Of a stretch of 35,839 nt of DNA, positions 7,432 through 14,966 are shown piece by piece. Source of the DNA: Acidimicrobiia bacterium (GTDB taxonomy: Bacteria; Actinomycetota; Acidimicrobiia; Spongiisociales; UBA5794); assembly GCA_026985095.1 (NCBI GenBank), contig JALSQW010000055.1, positions 1 to 35,839 on the forward strand, in the 5' to 3' direction. Within the stretch, counting starts at the first letter, position 1; each line of letters opens with the position of its first letter. The position numbers were made by a program, and so were the translations under genes. The notes under the pieces were generated by a model. That model made no database searches, was not told the origin of the DNA, and was given only the letters and a program-made list of their open reading frames with translations.

Positions 7432-8045
7432 TGGCCGTCGGCGTCGACCTCCGTCGCCTCGAGTTCCCGTCGGTGGACCGCCGAACGCTCGTCGGGGTGG
7501 CCCTGGCCGCGTTCGCCGCGGTGGCCGTCCTGACGGCGACCCGGCCGGCTCCGACGGTCCCGGTGCTCGTCGCGACATCGGATCTCGCCGCCGGCGTGCC
7601 GCTGGCGGAACTCGACGTCGGCGTGCGCGAGGTCGCCGATCCCACCGGGCTCGTGGTCGGCGACGACATCGGACAGCTCTCCCAGTGGGTGCTCGCCCGG
7701 CCGGTCGACGCCGGCGAACCCATCGTTCCTTCTCTCCTCCGGCCCCCCGAGACGGTCTCGGCGTCGTCGACGATGGCCCTGTCGCTGGAGGCGACCCACG
7801 CGGTCCTCGGCCGGCTCTCCCCCGGTGACCTGGTCGACGTGTACGTGACCACGGGCGGACCCGGCGAAGGGAAGACGACGACCCGGGTCGCCACCGACGT
7901 GTACCTCGTCGATGCGGTGCTCCGGCCATCGTCGGTCGGTGAGGACCACGTCGATCTCGTCGTCGCCGTCGACGACCCCTTGGCCGCCACCCTGACGTCG
8001 GCTGCCGCGGCGGGCACGATCGACCTGGTGCGGGTCGGACCATGA
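7431..8045 (+). CDS. cpaB: Flp pilus assembly protein CpaB/RcpC-like (SAF domain)
   Basis: The 204-residue protein has one N-terminal membrane helix (about 19-40). Outside the membrane, a SAF-like domain (about 46-108) reads VPVLVATSDLAAGVPLAELDV and continues to the closing 'ARPVDAGEPIVPSLL'. A second part (about 112-200) contains LSPGDLVDVYV, the usual second block of CpaB/RcpC proteins. In other Tad systems CpaB helps organise the pilus channel at the cell surface. There is no secretin in this window, as expected for a monoderm. The start shares its A with the previous stop and the end overlaps the next start by four bases. Confidence 0.85.
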   Translation: MAVGVDLRRLEFPSVDRRTLVGVALAAFAAVAVLTATRPAPTVPVLVATSDLAAGVPLAELDVGVREVADPTGLVVGDDIGQLSQWVLARPVDAGEPIVPSLLRPPETVSASSTMALSLEATHAVLGRLSPGDLVDVYVTTGGPGEGKTTTRVATDVYLVDAVLRPSSVGEDHVDLVVAVDDPLAATLTSAAAAGTIDLVRVGP

Positions 8046-9082
8046 CGGTCCGCATCGCCACCGTCTTGTCGGCTCGGGCATGGGAACCGGGCCTGGTCGC
8101 CTACGCCAGAGAGAGCGCCACGGCTCGGGTGGTGCTCCGGGCCTACCAGCCGTGGGAGATCGAGGAACGATCCGACCAGATCGACGTCGTGGTGGTCGGC
8201 GCCGAGGTCGCCTGGGTGACGCCTGCCCAACTGGCGGCATGGCGTCGTGCCGGTCTGGGGATCGTCGGGGTCTACGCAGCAGGCGACCGCCCGGCCGCTC
8301 GGATGTTCGCCGACGCGGGCGTCGAGGAGACCTTGCCCGACGACGCCCCGGTGACCGCGATCGTCGCTGCGGCCCGCTTCGTCGCCCCCGACGGGCCGAC
8401 CACCGACCGTCCGGCGGTCGGCAAGACGATGGCGGTGGTCGGCGGTCGCGGCGCGCCGGGCTGCACGGAGGTGGCACTGGCGATCGCCTGGGTCGCGGCC
8501 GGCACGCAACGCACCCTCCTGGTCGATCTCGACCTCGACGCCCCGGCCTTGGCGATCCGCCTGGGCGTTGCTCCCCGCCCGGATCTGACCGATGCCGCCG
8601 ATGAGGTCCGCGCCTCGGGGCGCATCGACGGCGTCGAGCTCCGCCGTGTCGGGAAGCTCGACGTGCTCGTCGGCTCGCATCGGCCATCGAGTCCGGAGCT
8701 CCGCCCGTCGTCGATCGACGACGTCCTCGACGCAGCCACCGAGCGGTACGAGCGGGTGGTGATCGATCGCGGTCTCCCACCACCCGACGACCCGATCATC
8801 AAACGCGCCGACGACGCGGTACTGGTCGCCGACGCCTCGGCGGTCGGGATCGTCCGCGCGGCCGCGATCGCGGCGGCCTGGTCCGGACCTCCCCCGTCGC
8901 TGGTGGTCAATCGCGTCCCCCGCCGCGGGGTCCCCGACGCCGTCGCCGCGTCGCGGCGGTGGCTCGGCCTGGACCCTGCTGTCCTCATTCCCGAACGCCC
9001 CCAGGTCCGGGCGGCGGCGCTGTCGGCCACTCCCCCTGACCGACGGCTCCGCCGCCTCCTCGCCCCGTTGGTGGCACCATGA
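8042..9082 (+). CDS. CpaE/TadZ-like MinD-family protein with degenerate P-loop
   Basis: The 346-residue protein has an N-terminal receiver-like part (about 1-115; IDVVVVGAEVAWVT) and a C-terminal MinD/ParA-like part (about 125-346) with strand VDLDLDAPALAIRLG. The place of the deviant Walker A reads GGRGAPGCTEVA (134-145). Neither the signature lysine nor the GKT/GKS core is present, so nucleotide hydrolysis is doubtful. TadZ/CpaE proteins localise the pilus machine at the membrane, and several are known to have altered P-loops, so the protein is probably functional as a scaffold. It sits between cpaB and tadA, overlapping both by four bases, the normal Tad order. Confidence 0.85.
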   Translation: MTVRIATVLSARAWEPGLVAYARESATARVVLRAYQPWEIEERSDQIDVVVVGAEVAWVTPAQLAAWRRAGLGIVGVYAAGDRPAARMFADAGVEETLPDDAPVTAIVAAARFVAPDGPTTDRPAVGKTMAVVGGRGAPGCTEVALAIAWVAAGTQRTLLVDLDLDAPALAIRLGVAPRPDLTDAADEVRASGRIDGVELRRVGKLDVLVGSHRPSSPELRPSSIDDVLDAATERYERVVIDRGLPPPDDPIIKRADDAVLVADASAVGIVRAAAIAAAWSGPPPSLVVNRVPRRGVPDAVAASRRWLGLDPAVLIPERPQVRAAALSATPPDRRLRRLLAPLVAP

Positions 9083-10098
9083 CCACCATCACCTCGGAAC
9101 GCTACGGGTTCGTCGCCGACCTGCTGGCCGATCCCGAGATCGAGGAGATCATCGTCCTCGGCGGCCATCGCACCTTCGTCGTCCGCAACGGCATCAAGGA
9201 GCTCCTCCCCCACGTCGTCGACACCCGGGCGGTTCGCCGGATCGCCGACCAGCTCCTGGCCGGAACGGGGCGACGCCTCGACCTGGCTTCGCCGATCGTG
9301 TCGGCTCAGCTCCCCGACGGGTCGCGTGTCCACATCACCGGGCCACCGGTCACCCGCCACGACCGGCTCAACATCCAGATCCGCAAGTTCGTGGTGGTCG
9401 CCTCCGGGCTGGACGAGCTGGTGGCGCGGGGAACAACGACGGCCGGCGCCGCGGATCTGCTCGCCACCGCCATGCGGCAGGATGCGACGGTGGTGGTCGC
9501 CGGAGCGCCGGGGGCGGGCAAGACGACGCTCGTCAACTGTCTCCTGCGAGAGGTGCCGCCGGACCGTCGGGTCGTGACGTGTGAGGAGGTCTTCGAGATC
9601 GAGGCCGACCTGCCCGACATGACCCAGATGCAGACCCGGGAGGCCGGGCTGGACGGCGGCGCCGAGATCACTTTGCGGGATCTCGTCCGGGAGGCGCTCC
9701 GACAGCGCCCAGACCGGATCGTCATCGGCGAGGTGCGGGGCCCGGAGGCCCTCGACATGCTGATGGCGCTCAACGCCGGATGCTCGGGGCTGGCCACCTT
9801 GCACGCCAACTCGGCGCGCGATGCGCTCGAGAAGCTCGTGTCGTACTCGGTCCTGGCCGGCCAGAACGTCTCGATCCCGTTCGTCCGCCGCACGGTCAGC
9901 TCCGTCACCGACCTCGTCGTGTTCGTGCGGCGGACCCCGGCAGGTCGCTTCGTCGACGAGATCGTCTACGTCCAGACGCAACTCGACAGTGAGGTCTTCA
10001 CGGTCGAGACGCTGTTCCGCCGCCGCCACGGGGCCCTGGAATGGACCGCGGCCAGGCCCGACGACGAGCGATTCGCCGACGTGAGGTGGGTCCGATGA
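9079..10098 (+). CDS. tadA: Flp pilus motor ATPase TadA/CpaF
   Basis: This 339-residue type II/IV secretion ATPase powers pilus assembly at the cytoplasmic face. It has the N-terminal domain typical of CpaF (RTFVVRNGIKELLP around 31-44, ASPIVSAQLPDGSRVHITGPP around 70-90), then Walker A GAPGAGKTT (142-150), an Asp box (EEVFEIEADLPDMTQMQ), Walker B RIVIGEVRGPEALDML (213-228) and a His box (SGLATLHANS). All catalytic motifs look intact. It is shorter than many CpaF proteins because the extra N-terminal extension is missing. It overlaps the genes on either side by four bases each, in a fully coupled operon. Confidence 0.96.
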   Translation: MTTITSERYGFVADLLADPEIEEIIVLGGHRTFVVRNGIKELLPHVVDTRAVRRIADQLLAGTGRRLDLASPIVSAQLPDGSRVHITGPPVTRHDRLNIQIRKFVVVASGLDELVARGTTTAGAADLLATAMRQDATVVVAGAPGAGKTTLVNCLLREVPPDRRVVTCEEVFEIEADLPDMTQMQTREAGLDGGAEITLRDLVREALRQRPDRIVIGEVRGPEALDMLMALNAGCSGLATLHANSARDALEKLVSYSVLAGQNVSIPFVRRTVSSVTDLVVFVRRTPAGRFVDEIVYVQTQLDSEVFTVETLFRRRHGALEWTAARPDDERFADVRWVR

Positions 10099-10901
10099 GA
10101 GGGCTGGCAGCCCTCGCCGCGGCGGGCTCGGTGTGGGTGCTGGTCACCGGCCGCGTTCCGGTCTTCGGGCCGATGGCCGTGGCCGCGCCGCGAGCTCGCA
10201 CGCTGGTCGCCGGGACGCTGACGGGTGCCGTCGGGACGATCCTGGCCCTCGGCCTGTTGGAGGTGCCCGCGGCAGCCGTCGCCGTCGGCGCCATGGTAGG
10301 GATGGTGCCCGTCGGGATCGACGCCTCGAGGATCCGGAAACGACGTGCCCTCGTCACCGATGCGTGGCCCGACGTCCTGGCTCACATGCGATCGCGGATC
10401 TCCGCCGGCGAAACGCTCCCTGCGGCGTTCGTCCACGGCGCGAGGACCGCCGGTGGACCGCTGGCCGACGCCGCTGCCCAGGTCGAAGAGGCCGTGGCGT
10501 TCGGTGACGGCTTCGGCGACGCCCTCGGCCGCTTGCGATCCGATCTCGCGGACCCCACCGCCGATCGGGTGTTGACGACCATCGAGATGGCGCACCGGAG
10601 CGGCGGACGTGCCGTGGGGCGGATCCTGACGGCCTTGGCGGCGTCCGTCGGTGACGAGCTTCGACTCCGTAAGGCACACCATGCAGCGATGACCGAGCAG
10701 CGGATGACGGCGGCGGTGGCGTTGATCGCCCCGTGGTTGCTGCTGGGGTTGACGGTGGCGACGAACCCCCAGGCGGCTGCCGCCTATCGCACGTCGACCG
10801 GGGCCGTGGTGATCGCCGTCGGTTTCGTCGCCACCGGGGCCGGATTCCTGCTGTCGCGGCGCGCCGCGGCGCTGTCGACGATGCCCAGAGTGTTCCGATG
10901 A
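10095..10901 (+). CDS. tadB: Flp pilus inner-membrane platform protein TadB-like (T2SSF domain)
   Basis: The 268-residue protein has two N-terminal hydrophobic stretches (about 1-20 and 35-70). A cytoplasmic T2SSF helical domain (about 75-215) follows, with AWPDVLAHMRSRISAGETLPAAF and the second-half signature 'MAHRSGGRAVGRILTALA'. Two C-terminal membrane helices (about 205-255) end in RVFR. This is the TadB layout. With TadC it forms the membrane platform that TadA pushes against. I start it at ATG 10095, overlapping the TadA stop (ATGA). Its 3' end carries the first copy of a 17-base tandem duplication, described separately. Confidence 0.9.
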   Translation: MRGLAALAAAGSVWVLVTGRVPVFGPMAVAAPRARTLVAGTLTGAVGTILALGLLEVPAAAVAVGAMVGMVPVGIDASRIRKRRALVTDAWPDVLAHMRSRISAGETLPAAFVHGARTAGGPLADAAAQVEEAVAFGDGFGDALGRLRSDLADPTADRVLTTIEMAHRSGGRAVGRILTALAASVGDELRLRKAHHAAMTEQRMTAAVALIAPWLLLGLTVATNPQAAAAYRTSTGAVVIAVGFVATGAGFLLSRRAAALSTMPRVFR

Positions 10902-10918
10902 CACGAGTGTTCCGATGA
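10888..10918 (+). repeat. 17-base-period tandem duplication at the tadB/tadC junction
   Basis: The 14-mer GAGTGTTCCGATGA occurs at 10888-10901 and again at 10905-10918. The first copy ends with the tadB stop (TGA 10899-10901); the second contains the tadC ATG (10915). Either copy alone would give an ATGA overlap like nearly every other junction of this operon. Confidence 0.9.
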
Positions 10919-11730
10919 GCGGGTTGTGGGCAGCCGTGGCCGGGATCGCCGTCTACCTGTTGGTGACCGCGACCCGAACCGTCCGTCTCACCGATCGGGT
11001 CGCCCCCTACCTCCGCGCCCAGCCCGACCGTGAGCCCGACCCCGATCCCGACGATCCCCTGCTCCTCCAGGCCGGGCTGTCGTGGTCACGTGGGGAGCTT
11101 TCGGCACGCAGGGCCGTCGCGCTCGCGACCGGTGCGGCGATCGGGGCCCTCGCCGCTCAGGGTGACCTGTTCGTGGCGGGCACCGGACGATCGGTCCTGC
11201 CGCTCACGATCCTTGGTGGAGCCGGCGGGTTCCTGGCGTTCGCCATGTGGCTGACGACCAGACGAGAGCGGCGGGCCCGGGCGCTGCGCTTCGAGCTTCC
11301 GGTCGTCGCCGACGCGGTGGCGCTCCTGATCCTCGCCGGTGAGCCGGTCATGGCCGCCATCGAAGGCTACGTCGAGCGTTCCTCCGGGGTGGCAGCCGAC
11401 GAGCTCGGCCGGGTCCTGGAGGCACACGATGCGGGAACCGGCGCCCCCGAGGCGCTGGCTCGGGCCGCGCGCACGACCGCGGACATGGAGGCGGCCCGGC
11501 TCTACGGCCTCCTCGGGCATGCCCACGTCACCGGCGGTCGGCTGGTGGAGGCCCTCGCAGATCTGGCGGTCGACTACCGGGCGTCCCTGGCCAGGGAGAT
11601 GAGCTCGGAATCCGGCGGCCGAGCCGTCGCGTCGTACGGGCCGGTACTGGCGTTGATGGTTCCGATCGCCATGGTGTTCCTCCTGTACCCGACGCTGCTG
11701 GGGTTGCGCAGCCTCGCCGGCGGGCCATGA
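10915..11730 (+). CDS. tadC: Flp pilus inner-membrane platform protein TadC-like (T2SSF domain)
   Basis: The 271-residue protein has an N-terminal membrane helix (about 1-20), an Asp/Pro-rich cytoplasmic segment (DPDPDDPLL), a hydrophobic pair (about 64-112), a T2SSF domain (about 115-230; FELPVVADAVALLILAGEPV, then GGRLVEALADLAVDYR), and a final helix ending MVFLLYPTLLGL. This matches TadC, the second platform protein. It begins 13 bases after the tadB stop, whereas most junctions in the operon overlap, apparently because of the local duplication. Its stop overlaps a ten-codon leader ORF that leads into the pilin gene. Confidence 0.9.
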   Translation: MSGLWAAVAGIAVYLLVTATRTVRLTDRVAPYLRAQPDREPDPDPDDPLLLQAGLSWSRGELSARRAVALATGAAIGALAAQGDLFVAGTGRSVLPLTILGGAGGFLAFAMWLTTRRERRARALRFELPVVADAVALLILAGEPVMAAIEGYVERSSGVAADELGRVLEAHDAGTGAPEALARAARTTADMEAARLYGLLGHAHVTGGRLVEALADLAVDYRASLAREMSSESGGRAVASYGPVLALMVPIAMVFLLYPTLLGLRSLAGGP

Positions 11731-11759
11731 GGAACGACGAGCACGCGGAGAGGAGGTGA
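11727..11759 (+). other. Ten-codon leader ORF coupling tadC to the prepilin gene
   Basis: An ATG overlapping the tadC stop (ATGA) opens a ten-codon frame (MRNDEHAERR) that ends AGG AGG TGA. Its last codons are the strong Shine-Dalgarno AGGAGG of the pilin gene, whose ATG lies two bases after this stop. It can deliver terminating ribosomes onto the pilin start, or block the site while translated. Translation is inferred from position only. Confidence 0.45.
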
Positions 11760-11761
11760 AC

Positions 11762-11917
11762 ATGCGGTTCGACGAACGGGGAGCCACCACCGTGGAGTGG
11801 CTCGGTCTGGCCACGATCGCGGTGCTGGTCATCGCCACGTTGCTCCCTCAGGTCCGGTCGGCGGCCACCCAGGTGTGGGCGAGCGTCGTCGCGCAGTTGT
11901 CGGCGTTCTTCGCTTGA
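11762..11917 (+). CDS. flp: Flp-type prepilin (major pilin candidate)
   Basis: This 51-residue protein has the class III signal of Flp pilins: a short charged leader ending in Gly (MRFDERG), then ATTVEW, in which Glu is at +5 and an aromatic residue at +6 after the predicted cut behind G7. A single hydrophobic helix follows (about 14-29, LGLATIAVLVIATLLP), and the tail ends in SAFFA. Mature length would be 44 residues, normal for Flp. It has the best ribosome binding site of the operon (GAGAGGAGG), fitting a product needed in many copies. Its stop shares one base with the next start (TGATG). Confidence 0.88.
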   Translation: MRFDERGATTVEWLGLATIAVLVIATLLPQVRSAATQVWASVVAQLSAFFA

Positions 11918-12294
11918 TGCCCGCACGATTCGGCCGGCAGGACGGGTCGGTGCTCGTGGAGGGCATGGCCGCGATGCTGGTGCTGTTCGTGGTGCTGGTA
12001 CTGATCGTGCAGGTGGCCTTCGTGGTCGTCGCCCACGACGTGGCGGCAACCGCGGCGGCTGCGGCGGCGCGACGGGCGGCCAGGTCGGGCGCGGATCCGG
12101 CGGCGGCACAGGAGCGTCTCACCGCCGAGCTCACCTCGGCGCTGCCGGGCGCCGGCGATGTGGTCGCCTCGGTGCGAGTCGATGCGACGGCGGCTGAGGC
12201 GGTGGCCGCCTTCGACTGGCGCGGTCCGGGACCCGACGTGGTACCGATCCGCATCGTCGTTCGCTCGCGGGTCCCCGTCGGGGTGCCCCCGTGA
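11917..12294 (+). CDS. TadE-like pseudopilin
   Basis: The 125-residue protein starts with a short basic leader (MPARFGRQDG), then SVLVEG: Gly10 is followed by a Glu at +5, matching a prepilin-peptidase site. A strongly hydrophobic helix (about 17-40) follows, then an Ala-rich helix and a small beta-rich C-terminal part (VVPIRIVVRSRVPV). This is the TadE layout, a minor pseudopilin of the Flp machine. ATG 11917 is the one overlapping the pilin stop. The end overlaps the next GTG start (GTGA). Confidence 0.82.
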   Translation: MPARFGRQDGSVLVEGMAAMLVLFVVLVLIVQVAFVVVAHDVAATAAAAAARRAARSGADPAAAQERLTAELTSALPGAGDVVASVRVDATAAEAVAAFDWRGPGPDVVPIRIVVRSRVPVGVPP

Positions 12295-12644
12295 GCCGCG
12301 GCTCGGCACTCATCGAGACGGTCATGGTCGGTTTCGCCGTGGTCCTGCTCGCCGTGCAGTCGATCACCGCCGTCGGCAGGGTGTCCGCCGCAGGTGCCAC
12401 CGCTGCGGAGGCGGCTCGCTACGCGGCCCAGCGGGCGGCTCGGACGGGATCGCTCGACGCTGCCCGGCTCGAGGCACTCACCCTGGCTCCCGACTCGACG
12501 GTCGAAGTCCGGCGAGGCCTCGACGCGGTGGTGGTCTCCGTGTCGATCGAGGTGGCCGTGATCGGACCCGAGGGGTCCCCGATCTCGATGACGGTGACCG
12601 GCCGCGCCGCGGCGACGGTGGGTCGCCACCGGAGCGGAGCATGA
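12291..12644 (+). CDS. Second TadE-like pseudopilin (GTG start)
   Basis: The 117-residue protein starts with GTG inside the previous stop (GTGA). The leader is only MSRG, then SALIET: Glu is at +5 after Gly4, again a prepilin-peptidase-like site. One hydrophobic helix (about 11-28) follows, then an Ala/Arg-rich helix (GATAAEAARYAAQRAAR) and a beta-rich end. The shape is the same as the previous gene, so the two may be a duplicated minor-pilin pair. Its stop overlaps the next ATG by four bases. Confidence 0.78.
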   Translation: MSRGSALIETVMVGFAVVLLAVQSITAVGRVSAAGATAAEAARYAAQRAARTGSLDAARLEALTLAPDSTVEVRRGLDAVVVSVSIEVAVIGPEGSPISMTVTGRAAATVGRHRSGA

Positions 12645-13024
12645 GCGAACGCGGTTCGATGCTTCCGTTGCTGGCCGTGCTCATCTTCGTCGCCTTGACG
12701 GTCACCGCCCTCGCCGCCGATGTCGCCACGTTCGCCGCGACCTATCGGGAGGTGGCGTTCGCGGCAGATGCAGGGGCGGAGGCCGGGGCCGGGACGATCG
12801 ATCCCGCTGCCGCCTATGCGGGCACCCTGCGGATCGAGACGAGCGCGGCGGTGGGCATCGCCACCGACGCCGCCCTCCGAGCCCGGCCCCGTCCCGAGCG
12901 CACCGCCACGGCGACGGCCGACCCGAACCGGGTGTGTGTGACGGTCTCCCAACCGTTCACGCCCCGGTTCCTTCCCGCCGCGACGGTGACGGTCACCGGA
13001 TGTGCGGAGCCGCGACGCGGCTGA
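12641..13024 (+). CDS. TadG/TadE-like pilus-assembly protein (short)
   Basis: The 127-residue protein begins MSERGSMLPLLAVLIFVAL, which matches the N-terminal TadE/G-like region: Gly5, then a hydrophobic helix in which a Pro replaces the usual Glu. An Ala/Gly-rich part (about 40-60) is followed by a segment with two cysteines, CVTVSQPF and VTVTGC, that could form a disulfide outside the cell. It lacks the long von Willebrand-like domain of full TadG. It is the last gene of the operon. Three bases later the convergent YbhN-like gene ends, so no separate terminator is visible. Confidence 0.75.
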   Translation: MSERGSMLPLLAVLIFVALTVTALAADVATFAATYREVAFAADAGAEAGAGTIDPAAAYAGTLRIETSAAVGIATDAALRARPRPERTATATADPNRVCVTVSQPFTPRFLPAATVTVTGCAEPRRG

Positions 13025-13027
13025 CCG

Positions 13028-14080
13028 TCACGACGGGCTCGGTTGGGGCAGGTCCTTGACCTTGCCGTAGCGCATCCGGAACAGGGCGTAGGCGACCGCT
13101 CCGGCGGGGATCGGCATCCAGAACTGGAAGAGCCGGTAGGCCAAGGTGGCCAGGACGGCATCGGACGCGGGGATACCCGACAGGGTGAGGAGCGAGCTGA
13201 GACCGATCTCGACGAAGCCGAGACCGCCGGGGGTGATCGGGATCATGCCGAGCACGGCCGCGCTGGCGAAGGCGAGCAGCACCAGGCTCGCCCGAGGTCG
13301 GGCGCCGACGGCGACCAGCGACATGAATAGGGCCAGGTAATCGAGCAGCCAGTTGAGCACGGCGGCTCCGACGGCTTTCCGCCACCGAGCGCCGAGGGCG
13401 GTGACGACCTCGTCGCGGCGGTGGATGAACGATCCGGTGGACACGTGCCACGGCTTGTGGAAGCGATGCGCCGCCCAGGTGACGGCGCGTTCGATGAGGT
13501 GACCCGCCATGAGCAGCGGCTTGTCCGTCCGGGCCAACACGAGGGCGACGACGAACAGCACCGCGAACAGCACCGTGCCGATGAGCGCCACAGGAAGCAG
13601 ACCTTGGGGGATCGGCGCCGACAGGGCGGCGATGACGATGGCCGCGGCGGGGAGCGACAGCAGCACCAGGGTCGAGATGAACGAGGTGGCGGCGAGCGCC
13701 GCGGCAGCCTGGCCTTGTGGGATCCCCGAGACCGACAGCATCCGGTAGTACAGCGCTCCACCGACCATCGCCCCTCCGGGCATGACCTTGGCGGCGGCGT
13801 TGGCGGCGAGCTGGGAGGTGGCGGCGACGAACCAGGAGACACCAGGGACGGCGATCCGGGTGAGCTCCCAGAAAGCGACGAAGGCCCCCGCCTCGAGGGC
13901 GAAGATGACGACGAACCAGCGGAAGTCGATCGTTTCCAACGCCGGCACCTGTTTCAGCATGCCCAGGAGCTGCGGGAGCAGCAGGTTGAAGACCACCAAG
14001 CCGAGGGTCAACAAGAGGACCCGCTGGATGACCTTCCCCCAGGGAACGGTTCGTGGACCCCGCGGTGCACTGTCGGACAT
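13028..14080 (-). CDS. YbhN/LPG-synthase-TM-like integral membrane protein (UPF0104)
   Basis: The 350-residue protein has about eight hydrophobic segments spread over its length and the family signatures 'AANAAAKVMPGGAMVGGAL' (about 93-111) and 'GMIPITPGGLGFVEIGL' near the C-terminal third. This is the membrane half of the lysylphosphatidylglycerol synthase/flippase superfamily (PF03706) without the soluble transferase half, so it is a probable lipid- or polyprenyl-handling membrane protein of unknown substrate. Start at ATG 14080 gives MSDSAPRGPRTVPWG, a sensible cytoplasmic tail. It is convergent with the pilus operon and divergent from the SIMPL lipoprotein. Confidence 0.88.
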   Translation of the reverse strand: MSDSAPRGPRTVPWGKVIQRVLLLTLGLVVFNLLLPQLLGMLKQVPALETIDFRWFVVIFALEAGAFVAFWELTRIAVPGVSWFVAATSQLAANAAAKVMPGGAMVGGALYYRMLSVSGIPQGQAAAALAATSFISTLVLLSLPAAAIVIAALSAPIPQGLLPVALIGTVLFAVLFVVALVLARTDKPLLMAGHLIERAVTWAAHRFHKPWHVSTGSFIHRRDEVVTALGARWRKAVGAAVLNWLLDYLALFMSLVAVGARPRASLVLLAFASAAVLGMIPITPGGLGFVEIGLSSLLTLSGIPASDAVLATLAYRLFQFWMPIPAGAVAYALFRMRYGKVKDLPQPSPS

Positions 14081-14222
14081 CGGAAACCAATCGGATCTGG
14101 CGTCGGGAATGCCGCAAAGTTACCCGCACATGGACGCGAAGAGGCGCTTTCGAGGCCTCGGAGGGAACCTCGGCGCCGGGTCTGGGCGTCTCATGGTCGA
14201 GTCGAGCCAGGAGAACGATCCC

Positions 14223-14957
14223 ATGCGCAAACCCATCCTGATCGCTGCCGTTGTCACCTTGGCGGTGGTCGCCGCCGCCTGCGGGACGCCGTCGGTGACC
14301 GTCCAGAACGCCGGAACGGACCAGACCGCCACCGGGATCGCGGTCTCGGGAACCGGCGAGGTGACCGGTGTCCCCGACACGTTGACGGTGTCGATCGGCG
14401 TGTCGGTCCTGCGCCCTTCGGTGGACCGAGCCGTGGCCGACGCCGCCGACAAGGCCGACGCCCTGATCTCGGCGTTGAAGTCCGCCGGGGTCGAAGACAA
14501 GGACATCCAGACGGCCAACTACTCGATCTTCCCCGAGTACGACTACCGGGGCGAGGGCCAGGAACTGCGCGGTTATCGGGTCAACAACACGGTCGTCGCC
14601 AAGATCCGTGACATCGACGCCGCCGGATCGGTGATCGACGCCGCCACCGCGGTCGGTGGCGACGAGGTGATCGTCCAGGGCGTCTCGTTCTCGATCGATG
14701 ACGATTCGGCCCTCGTCGAGGCGGCCCGGGCCAAGGCGTTCGACGACGCGAGGAAGAAGGCCGAGCAGCTCGCTTCCCTGGCGGGGGTGAGCCTCGGGTC
14801 CCCGATCTCGATCACCGAGTCGTTCTCGTCGGTGCCGCCGATCCCCTACTTCGGACGCGGCGAGGCCTTGGTGGCCGACCAGGCCGCGACCCCTATCGAG
14901 CCGGGTGAGCAGGCTGTCACCGTCACGGTGTCGGTCCGTTTCGCCATCGGTGGGTGA
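14223..14957 (+). CDS. SIMPL-domain (DUF541) lipoprotein
   Basis: The 244-residue protein has a lipoprotein signal (MRKPILIAAVVTLAVVAAAC, Cys20) followed by a SIMPL domain. The domain starts at ISVSG-like 'GIAVSGTGEVTGVPDTLTVSIGV' and ends with 'VTVTVSVRFAIGG'. A typical middle part, 'QTANYSIFPEYDY', is followed by 'VNNTVVAKIRD'. SIMPL proteins (BP26/OmpE type) are extracytoplasmic; their precise function is not established. ATG 14223 is chosen over 14193 because AGGAG lies about nine bases upstream and it gives a clean signal peptide. Confidence 0.9.
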   Translation: MRKPILIAAVVTLAVVAAACGTPSVTVQNAGTDQTATGIAVSGTGEVTGVPDTLTVSIGVSVLRPSVDRAVADAADKADALISALKSAGVEDKDIQTANYSIFPEYDYRGEGQELRGYRVNNTVVAKIRDIDAAGSVIDAATAVGGDEVIVQGVSFSIDDDSALVEAARAKAFDDARKKAEQLASLAGVSLGSPISITESFSSVPPIPYFGRGEALVADQAATPIEPGEQAVTVTVSVRFAIGG

Positions 14958-14966
14958 GCCCCGGCC

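Noticed and set aside
11029-13161. Numerous long arginine/proline-rich frames opposite the Tad genes
   Set aside because: They are the usual GC-rich antisense shadows, without start sites, motifs or sensible composition.
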